DNA of 64,000 bases from Phycisphaerales bacterium. Its GTDB lineage: Bacteria; Planctomycetota; Phycisphaerae; Phycisphaerales; UBA1924. The stretch covers positions 1 to 64,000 of the forward strand of contig JAIEOW010000153.1 in assembly GCA_019750095.1 (NCBI GenBank), written 5' to 3'. Under the pieces are notes generated by a model. It saw nothing but the letters and a program-made list of their open reading frames with translations, was not told the origin of the DNA and ran no database searches. Position numbers and translations under genes: made by a program. Positions 58,138 through 64,000 of this stretch are shown in pieces (position 1 is the stretch's first letter; the number at the start of each line of letters is the position of its first letter).

Positions 58138-59457
58138 ATGTCCCACGACCCCATCACCGCCGACGTCCTCGACCTGATCCGCCGCACCGATCCCGCGATC
58201 GCTGATCTGATCGCCAAAGAGGGCGATCGGCAGGAGCACACGCTGGAGCTCATCGCTAGCGAGAATCACGTCTCGCCCGCCGTCATGCATGCGATGGGCA
58301 CGTGCCTGACCAACAAGTATGCCGAGGGGTATCCGGGGGCTCGGTACTACGGCGGGTGTGAGTTTCACGATCAGATCGAATCGATCGCCATTCAGCGGGC
58401 CTGCGAACTCTTCGGGTGTAAGTTCGCGAATGTCCAGCCCCACTCGGGCGCTCAGGCCAACACCGCCGCGTTCATGGCGACGATGAACCCCGGCGACACG
58501 TTCGCGTCGCTCGTGCTGAAAGACGGCGGACACCTCTCGCACGGCATGTCGCTGAACTTTTCGGGCCGCTACCACAAGCCCGTGCACTATCCGCTGCACT
58601 ATGGCAAGGATCATCAGCATTTTGAACAGATCGATTATGACGCCGCGATGAAGGTCTGTGTCGAGCACAAGCCCAAGGTCGTCATGTGCGGCTACTCGGC
58701 GTATCCACGCATCATCGACTTCAAGAAGTTTCGCGAGATCGCCGACGCCTGCGGCGCGCTGATGATCGCCGACATCGCCCACATCGCAGGGCTTGTGGCG
58801 GCGGGCGTGCACCCGTCGCCGTTCCCGCACGCGCACGTGGTGACGACCACCACGCACAAAACCCTCCGCGGCCCACGCGGCGGGTTGATCATGACCAATG
58901 ACGAAGAGCTTGCTAAGAAGATCAACCGCAGCGTCTTCCCCGGCGTGCAGGGCGGCCCGCTGATGCACGTGATCGCGGCCAAGGCCGTGGCGTTTGGCGA
59001 GGCGCTTCGCCCAGAGTTCAAGGACTATGCGAAGAACGTGGTGGCCAACGCGAAGGCCCTCGCCGCCGCACTGACCGAGCGTGGCTGGCGCATCACCAGC
59101 GGCGGGACCGACAACCACCTGATGCTCGTCGATCTGCGCGCCAAGAACCCGGACATCACCGGTGCCGACGCCGAGACGTGGCTGGGCCGGGCGTCGATCA
59201 TCTGCAACAAGAACGGCATCCCCGAAGACCCGCGCCCGCCAAAGTTCACCAGCGGCGTGCGCCTCGGCACGCCGGCGATCACCACGCGCGGGCTTGGACG
59301 GGCCGAGATGCAGAGCGTCGCGTCGATGATCGATCGCGCGCTCACCAGCAAGGGTGACGACGCCGTGCTGAAGCAGATCGGGCGCGAGGTGCAGGCGATC
59401 TGCGCCAAGTTCCCAATGCCGAGTGCGCCGGGAATCGCGGCCCACGCCGGGCGGTAA
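58138..59457 (+). CDS. glyA: Serine hydroxymethyltransferase
   Basis: GlyA transfers the serine hydroxymethyl group to tetrahydrofolate, yielding glycine and one-carbon units. The 439-residue PLP enzyme has [42 protein letters not shown], the PLP lysine in [15 protein letters not shown] and [12 protein letters not shown] slightly longer loop occurs after [20 protein letters not shown] 58138 places the family N terminus. Downstream genes follow closely on the same strand. Confidence 0.98.
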   Translation: MSHDPITADVLDLIRRTDPAIADLIAKEGDRQEHTLELIASENHVSPAVMHAMGTCLTNKYAEGYPGARYYGGCEFHDQIESIAIQRACELFGCKFANVQPHSGAQANTAAFMATMNPGDTFASLVLKDGGHLSHGMSLNFSGRYHKPVHYPLHYGKDHQHFEQIDYDAAMKVCVEHKPKVVMCGYSAYPRIIDFKKFREIADACGALMIADIAHIAGLVAAGVHPSPFPHAHVVTTTTHKTLRGPRGGLIMTNDEELAKKINRSVFPGVQGGPLMHVIAAKAVAFGEALRPEFKDYAKNVVANAKALAAALTERGWRITSGGTDNHLMLVDLRAKNPDITGADAETWLGRASIICNKNGIPEDPRPPKFTSGVRLGTPAITTRGLGRAEMQSVASMIDRALTSKGDDAVLKQIGREVQAICAKFPMPSAPGIAAHAGR

Positions 59458-59461
59458 ACGC

Positions 59462-60226
59462 GTGACGATCACCCTGCCCAATGCTCTTGAAGGGGCGTTC
59501 CTCACGCCAGAAGACCACGCGGCGTTCGTGCGCGTGCGCGATGGTGCGCTGGGCGGACCCATCGATGTGCGCCCGCTCGCCATGGGTGCACGGCCCGTGC
59601 GCGTGCGCTCGGCGGATGACGCCGCGTTGCTCGAACGCGTGCTCGTCGGCGGCGATCATCTCCTGCCGATCGCGCTGGATCGCCACGAGAGTGAACCAAC
59701 CGTCGCGCATCTCGGCTGTGGCCCTGGATATCTGCTCGCCCGGCTCGCGTATCAGCACCCCTCGGCACGCCTGATCGGTGTCGAACCATCGGCCGAGTGG
59801 GCGCATGCCGCACGCTTCAACATGTCCACCTTTGGCGATCGCATTACGATTGTGAACGCGAGCATGGGCGTGGCGTCGAGGCGTTGCGGAGTTCCCGGCG
59901 ACGCGATCATGCACAATCTGGAATCACTGCTGGATGACTGCGGCGTGACTATCGCCGATGCGATCATCGCGGTTCCGGAGGCGTCCGCCGCGATCATGGC
60001 AGCTCGCCCCGAGACGCTCCAACGCATCGGCCAAGCCCGTGTGCGATGCAAGGATGCAGAGTCGGCATCGGCGTGTCGAGGCGCGCTGGAGGCTGCGGAC
60101 CTCGTGTGCTCCGCCGACCAGTGGCATCCGCACGGCGTGCTCGCGTGGGCGCGATCACTGGCCGCGCTGCGAGCGCGGTTTCCACAGCCGCAGGAGGTAA
60201 TTGATCCGGGTCCGGGGCTGTGGTGA
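59462..60226 (+). CDS. Putative SAM-dependent methyltransferase
   Basis: A 254-residue protein with a Rossmann-type SAM motif, VAHLGCGPGYLLARLAYQ, followed by RLIGVEPSAEWAHAARFNMS. The C-terminal half is less clear. It sits between glyA and an FkbM-type gene, and both have a similar N-terminal region (a beta-rich segment before the SAM motif), so it may be a diverged FkbM relative. GTG 59462 lies 4 bases after the glyA stop. Substrate unknown. Confidence 0.72.
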   Translation: MTITLPNALEGAFLTPEDHAAFVRVRDGALGGPIDVRPLAMGARPVRVRSADDAALLERVLVGGDHLLPIALDRHESEPTVAHLGCGPGYLLARLAYQHPSARLIGVEPSAEWAHAARFNMSTFGDRITIVNASMGVASRRCGVPGDAIMHNLESLLDDCGVTIADAIIAVPEASAAIMAARPETLQRIGQARVRCKDAESASACRGALEAADLVCSADQWHPHGVLAWARSLAALRARFPQPQEVIDPGPGLW

Positions 60227-60319
60227 TGCCGACTTGGCGAGAGTGACTTTCAGGGGGGAAGTGCGTGCGGAGGTCCGAATCTACGAGTTCAGGCCGCAAA
60301 TCGCCGATGTGCCCACCCA

Positions 60320-61129
60320 ATGGGCGACTCACCGCTTCACACCACGCCAGTGCACGTTCGCCGATCCTGGAAGGCGATGCTGCGTGATGATGTCGAGGCC
60401 GAGCGGTTCGCCCGTGTCTGGAACGATCAGTGGTCCAATGATCAACCGTTGAGCGTCCATCCGAGAGCGGTCGGGGGTCGGGCGATCCTGATTCGGCCGC
60501 GCACGACCGATGCGCAGGTGGTGGACGACACGTTCGTCGGGTTGTATCACCTGCCGCCGATCCCGCTGGCTCCCGATGCGTGCGTGCTCGATCTCGGCGC
60601 GAACATCGGGTGCACGGCCATGCATCTTGCAACGCTCGCGCCGCGCGGCCGGGTGCTGGCGGTGGAGATGGACGGCGGCAACGCCGCGCAGGCCCGCCGA
60701 AACCTTGCCCCGTTGGGTGATCGTGTGCATGTGCTGCACGCCGCGGCGTGGGACACGGAGACGACCATCGCATACTCCGGCACCGAGGCCTGGGGCCTGC
60801 GGGTGGCGTCGCTCGGCCCAGATCCTCGGGCACCAGGGCCCCCGGAATCGTCGAAGCACCAAGAGCTTCAGGTGCGGGCGATGCCCGTGGAAGCGATGCT
60901 CGAAGAGTGCCGGATGCCGCGTGTGGATTATGCCAAGGTGGACATCGAGGGTGCGGAAGCGGTGGTGGTGACCGGCGGGGCGCGGTGGCTGGGGGCCGTG
61001 CGGATGATCAAGGTGGAGTATCACGCCCCGGCGACTCGGGAGACGATCGGTGAAGCCCTCGCTCACGCGGGTTTCGTTGTGTCAGATGACCCGCGGCATC
61101 CACGAAGCGTGGTCGGCATTCGCGTGTGA
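60320..61129 (+). CDS. FkbM-family methyltransferase
   Basis: A 269-residue protein with the FkbM pattern: VLDLGANIGCTAMHLATLAP as SAM motif I, VLAVEMDGGNAAQARRNLAP, then the conserved VDYAKVDIEGAEAVVVTGG and MIKVEYHAP. Such enzymes O-methylate sugars or small molecules. It follows the related gene at 59462-60226 after 93 bases. ATG 60320 used; the real start could be GTG 60350. Confidence 0.88.
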   Translation: MGDSPLHTTPVHVRRSWKAMLRDDVEAERFARVWNDQWSNDQPLSVHPRAVGGRAILIRPRTTDAQVVDDTFVGLYHLPPIPLAPDACVLDLGANIGCTAMHLATLAPRGRVLAVEMDGGNAAQARRNLAPLGDRVHVLHAAAWDTETTIAYSGTEAWGLRVASLGPDPRAPGPPESSKHQELQVRAMPVEAMLEECRMPRVDYAKVDIEGAEAVVVTGGARWLGAVRMIKVEYHAPATRETIGEALAHAGFVVSDDPRHPRSVVGIRV

Positions 61130-61170
61130 GCACCGCGACCATTGGCGGATCGACCCGGGCGAGTTTGCGG

Positions 61171-61890
61171 CTACTTCTTCATCGGGTCCCAAACGCTCAT
61201 CTTCAGATTCACGCCCGTCTCCTCGGACTCCATCATCATCAGGAAGTCACGCACAGACTTGCGACTCTCCTTCGCGGCTTCGGTCAGCGCTCGGCTGTAC
61301 TCCGGGAACATCGATGTCTCATCGATCTTCCACGCGCCATCTTCTTTAATGAACTGGCAGGTGTAGGTGTACGGCTTGTCGACTTTGTCCATATATCGCC
61401 GGGCACGACGCGACAAAACGCCCGCCACCTGCTGCTTCTTGTACTCCGCCTCCCACTCCGGATGGTGGATGCTCCCAACGGCCGAAGTACCCGTCACCGT
61501 GATCGCGCCCACCTTCCACCCCGAATCCGCTCCGGAATACCAGCCCTCCTTGGTGGCGAACATGACATAGTCGCGTCCGTTGAGCAACTTCAGTTGCGAT
61601 CGCTTGGCCCGCGAACGCATCCGCAATACCTCGTACATGTCGCATGGTGGCAGATTCCATACATCCTGCGCCTTCGCGTCCATGCCGATCTTCACCAGCT
61701 TGGCGTAGTGATCGAACGTCCGCTGCGTAAACACGGCGGCCACGGCCGCGCCGTTGGCGTCCATGTTGCCCTGCTGATACTGGTCATACGCCGCCCGGAT
61801 CTCGGCCTTGTCTTTCACATGTTTGTCGCATCCGGCAAGTCCCCAGACGGCTGCGACCAGCATCACGATGTAGAGAAGTCGATGGAACAT
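61171..61890 (-). CDS. Putative lipoprotein, NTF2-like
   Basis: A 239-residue protein with signal and lipobox (VAAVWGLAGC, Cys at about 21). The mature part begins DKAEIRAAYDQYQQGNMDAN and has the helix-then-beta pattern of SnoaL/NTF2-like domains, ending KEDGAWKIDETSMFPEY. Family assignment is an inference from this pattern. It would be bound to a membrane. It lies downstream of the clpP terminator on the same strand. Confidence 0.75.
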   Translation of the reverse strand: MFHRLLYIVMLVAAVWGLAGCDKHVKDKAEIRAAYDQYQQGNMDANGAAVAAVFTQRTFDHYAKLVKIGMDAKAQDVWNLPPCDMYEVLRMRSRAKRSQLKLLNGRDYVMFATKEGWYSGADSGWKVGAITVTGTSAVGSIHHPEWEAEYKKQQVAGVLSRRARRYMDKVDKPYTYTCQFIKEDGAWKIDETSMFPEYSRALTEAAKESRKSVRDFLMMMESEETGVNLKMSVWDPMKK

Positions 61891-61944
61891 CTCGGAAAGC
61901 TAACGGAAATGAGGAGCATTTCCAAGAGCTTCTGAGGGAAAACG

Positions 61945-61982
61945 CTATTAAAAATGGGCGCCTCCCTTCGGAGACGCCCATT
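61945..61982 (-). terminator. Rho-independent terminator after clpP
   Basis: AATGGGCG pairs with CGCCCATT and CTCC with GGAG, around the loop CTTC, with one C/A mismatch. On the minus strand the stem is followed by TTTTAATAG. It lies 30 bases past the stop of the clpP gene at 62013 and separates it from the lipoprotein gene. Confidence 0.88.
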
Positions 61983-62012
61983 GAGTTCAGACATGCATAT
62001 CCAGATAAGCGA

Positions 62013-62633
62013 TCAGGGGGTCTTCTCGCGCTTGGCCGTCACGGGCATGGTCTTGAGGACCTTGTCCACCAGGCCGTATTCCAGCATCTCCTTGTCGTCC
62101 AGCCACTTGTTGCGATCGCAATCGTCAGCGATCTTCTTGACGTTCTGGCCCGTGGCGTTGGCGTAAATGTGGTACAGCCGATCGCGGATGCGGAGCATCT
62201 CGCGGGCCTCGATCTCCAGGTCCGTCGCCTGGCCTTCCATCACCCCGCCGATGAGCGGCTGGTGCATCAGGTTGCGGGCGTTGCTCAGCGTGAACCGCTT
62301 GCCCTTCGCGCCCGAGCAGGCGATGAGCGAGCCCATGCTCGCGGCCTGCCCAATGACATAGGTGCAGATGTCGGGCTTGATGAAGTTCATCGTGTCGATG
62401 ATCCCCAGCCCCGCGCTGACGCTGCCGCCCGGTGAGTTCACGTACAGGTGAATGTCGAGCTGGTCGTCCTCGTTGGCGAGGAACAGGAGCTGGGCGATGA
62501 TGAGGTTGGCGATGTCGTCGTCGACCCCGCCGCCGAGAAAGATGATGCGATCCTTCAGCAGTCGCGAGTAGATGTCATACGCGCGCTCGCCGCGGCCGGA
62601 TTGCTCGATGACGATGGGAACAAGGTGGGACAT
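62013..62633 (-). CDS. clpP: ATP-dependent Clp protease proteolytic subunit (copy 1)
   Basis: ClpP degrades unfolded proteins fed by ClpX/ClpA. This 206-residue copy has a canonical triad: Ser in [10 protein letters not shown], His in NLMHQPL and Asp in the [10 protein letters not shown]-type stretch. [20 protein letters not shown] and [15 protein letters not shown] are typical. ATG 62633 used. It is downstream of a second clpP gene (62753-63340), with a 119-base gap filled by heptamer repeats. A terminator follows. Confidence 0.97.
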   Translation of the reverse strand: MSHLVPIVIEQSGRGERAYDIYSRLLKDRIIFLGGGVDDDIANLIIAQLLFLANEDDQLDIHLYVNSPGGSVSAGLGIIDTMNFIKPDICTYVIGQAASMGSLIACSGAKGKRFTLSNARNLMHQPLIGGVMEGQATDLEIEAREMLRIRDRLYHIYANATGQNVKKIADDCDRNKWLDDKEMLEYGLVDKVLKTMPVTAKREKTP

Positions 62634-62649
62634 GGGGTCAATCTCAAGA

Positions 62650-62750
62650 GGCACTAGGCACTGGGCACTAGGCACTAGGAAAGTCATGAACAACTGAGCA
62701 TCCGAATACTGGTTTGCACGAGTGCCCAGTGCCTCGTGCCCAGTGCCTCG
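62650..62750. repeat. Inverted GGCACTA heptamer arms between the clpP genes
   Basis: The left arm (62650-62679) is GGCACTA, GGCACTG, GGCACTA, GGCACTA. The right arm (62721-62750) is AGTGCCC, AGTGCCT, CGTGCCC, AGTGCCT, the reverse-complement form. Forty-one bases lie between. The element fills the gap between the two clpP genes and could form a long hairpin in their shared transcript. Confidence 0.88.
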
Positions 62751-62752
62751 TC

Positions 62753-63340
62753 TTACCGTGGCAGTTCCTTCGGCAACTCGGTGACAACTTCGTCGACCAG
62801 GCCGTACTCCTTGGCTTCCATCGCGTTGAAGTACTTGTCGCGTTCCGAGTCGCGGTGGATCGTCTCTTCGCTCTGCCCGGTGTGCCTGGACAGGATGCGG
62901 ATCAGTTCCTTCTTGCTCTTGATGATCTGCTCGGCCTGGATGCGGATGTCCTCGGCCTGGCCGCCGACCCCGCCATAGGGCTGGTGGGTCATCACCTTGG
63001 CATGGGGCAGGATGTACCGCTTGCCCTTGGTGCCCGCGGCGAGCAGCACCGCCGCGCCGGAATAGGCGCGCCCAATGCAGTACGTGCTCACCGGGCTGGT
63101 GAGGAACCGCATGGTGTCATAGATCGCCAGCGTGTCATCCACGACCCCGCCCGGGCTGTTGATGTAGAAGTGGATCTCCTGGCCCCGCTTGAGGTTCTCC
63201 AGGTAGAACATCTGCATGATGAGCCGAGCGGCAGAGTTCGGGTTGATATCTCCCCAGAGGAAGATCACCCGGTTTTCGAGCAGAAGCTCGTCGATGGTCA
63301 TTTCGCGAGTGCGCTGGTAGGTCACGCCGGCGGCGGGCAT
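62753..63340 (-). CDS. clpP: ATP-dependent Clp protease proteolytic subunit (copy 2)
   Basis: A second ClpP, 195 residues: [35 protein letters not shown], His in VMTHQPYGG and the late Asp. The catalytic Ser lies in [14 protein letters not shown] instead of the usual ASMG, a change seen in ClpP2-type subunits. Two different subunits may form a mixed ClpP1P2 ring. AGGAG lies 7 bases before ATG 63340. No clpX is adjacent. Confidence 0.95.
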   Translation of the reverse strand: MPAAGVTYQRTREMTIDELLLENRVIFLWGDINPNSAARLIMQMFYLENLKRGQEIHFYINSPGGVVDDTLAIYDTMRFLTSPVSTYCIGRAYSGAAVLLAAGTKGKRYILPHAKVMTHQPYGGVGGQAEDIRIQAEQIIKSKKELIRILSRHTGQSEETIHRDSERDKYFNAMEAKEYGLVDEVVTELPKELPR

Positions 63341-63734
63341 GGGGAACTCCTTGTCGGACAGGATCACATGGTCGAATCGGGCAAACACTGCGCGTCTGCT
63401 GCGAAAGAATCACCCACAACAAGGGGTATCTTCCGCATGCAGCGAGCCAGCAACCGTTCTCCGCAACCCGGAGCACACGATCGGTGACTCGATCAGAGCA
63501 AATCGGCTACCAGCATCGGGGGCATTCACCAAAGCCGCAAACGGGGTGCGGTTTCTGGGGGGCATGCCCGGCGGGGCGCAACCGACAAGTTGGCTGCCAG
63601 AAGGGCAGGCCGGGCCAGTGATGCCACAGACCGGTTCAGGCAGGGATTGACCCTCTTGAACGTGGGGCGCGGGGGGGTGGGTGCGTAGTATCGCAGCCCG
63701 GGAAACTTCAGATCAGTTCTCCCAAGGAGACTCT
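63341..63734. other. Intergenic region upstream of clpP copy 2 and the phosphoesterase
   Basis: These 394 bases separate the divergent clpP copy 2 and metallophosphoesterase genes. A short frame at 63339-63650 has no homology I recognise and is likely spurious. A G-rich run (about 63663-63680) precedes the phosphoesterase. Promoters for both genes should be here; I do not assign their boxes. Confidence 0.5.
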
Positions 63735-64000
63735 GTGCCGGTTGCCATCATCAGCGATGTCCACGCGAACGCCGAAGCCCTCAAAGTGGTGCTTGGCGAC
63801 ATTCGCGCCCGCGGCGTCGAGCGGATCATCTGTCTAGGGGACATCATCGGCTACGGTCCCGATCCCCTGGAGTGCCTGGACCTGGTCCGCAGCAACTGCG
63901 AATGGTCGCTGATGGGCAACCATGACTTCAGCGTGCTCTATGAGCCGACCAACTTCAATCCGGGGGCCGAGCAGGCGGCGTACTGGACGCGGTCGCAGTT
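63735..64000 (+). CDS. Metallophosphoesterase, partial (runs off the window)
   Basis: Starts at GTG 63735 with AAGGAG 7 bases upstream. The frame is open to the window end. The translation begins VPVAIISDVHANAEAL and continues with ICLGDIIGYGPDPLECL and MGNHDFSVL, the DxH, GDxxG and GNHD metal motifs of YfcE/diadenosine-tetraphosphatase-like phosphoesterases. The C-terminal half, which decides the subfamily, is not in view. Confidence 0.9.
   Translation, partial: MPVAIISDVHANAEALKVVLGDIRARGVERIICLGDIIGYGPDPLECLDLVRSNCEWSLMGNHDFSVLYEPTNFNPGAEQAAYWTRSQ

Noticed and set aside
63339-63650. Short frame upstream of the metallophosphoesterase
   Set aside because: Overlaps the clpP start region and has no recognisable features.

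Overview
The window looks like chromosomal DNA of a high-GC planctomycete, most likely of class Phycisphaerae. This is inferred from gene content and not tested by phylogeny. Pointers are an N-terminal LEPR-like sorting motif on a surface protein, several membrane proteins with two-CxxC zinc ribbons, a DksA-like protein with a degenerate finger, a DUF1559-like ectodomain fused to a sigma-linked membrane protein, futalosine-type menaquinone synthesis (MqnE) and hopanoid synthesis (HpnH).

Layout. 1-4.9 kb: G-rich tract, tRNA-Leu(UAA), psuG, 3-hydroxyanthranilate dioxygenase, trpB and mqnE. 4.9-6.3 kb: an island visibly richer in A+T with an overlapping toxin-antitoxin-like gene set. 6.3-16 kb: sulfotransferase/membrane fusion, lspA, DksA-like protein, nitroreductase, hepT-mntA, guaB and a glycogen debranching enzyme. 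15.3-18.7 kb: pdeM and Lhr-type helicase, a DNA-repair pair. 18.9-20.9 kb: response regulator plus HD-GYP protein. 21-33.4 kb: one long minus-strand operon coding for a histidine kinase, a STAS protein, GspE, GspF, PilM/N/O-like proteins, a PilP/GspC-like protein and five pseudopilin-like proteins, most joined by 4-base stop/start overlaps. 33.7-35.8 kb: large surface protein. 36-40.6 kb: a two-gene module (secreted Cys-rich protein plus zinc-ribbon membrane protein) present twice, on either side of rpmI-rplT. 40.7-42.8 kb: ECF sigma factor and linked membrane protein. 43-64 kb: mostly housekeeping genes (hpnH, serA, uppP, trmL, glyA, two clpP genes), with a pair of thioredoxin-fold proteins, lipoproteins, a Ser/Thr kinase, metallophosphoesterases and FkbM-like methyltransferases.

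Two themes stand out beyond the genes. First, the window is sown with small structured repeats: tandem heptamers of the form GGCAYTN, often as inverted arms, and hairpins closed by GCAA, TTCG or GAAA tetraloops, usually in inverted pairs. Most are intergenic, but three lie in frame inside genes (mqnE, the sigma-linked membrane protein and the pdeM tail). Second, the duplicated secreted/zinc-ribbon module around rpmI-rplT has a probable frameshift in one copy, a perfect hairpin in the other, and 17-bp tandem repeats just upstream of one ribosome binding site. I do not recognise this module from any characterised system, and it is the best candidate here for undescribed biology.

No rRNA, insertion sequence, prophage, CRISPR array or replication origin was seen.
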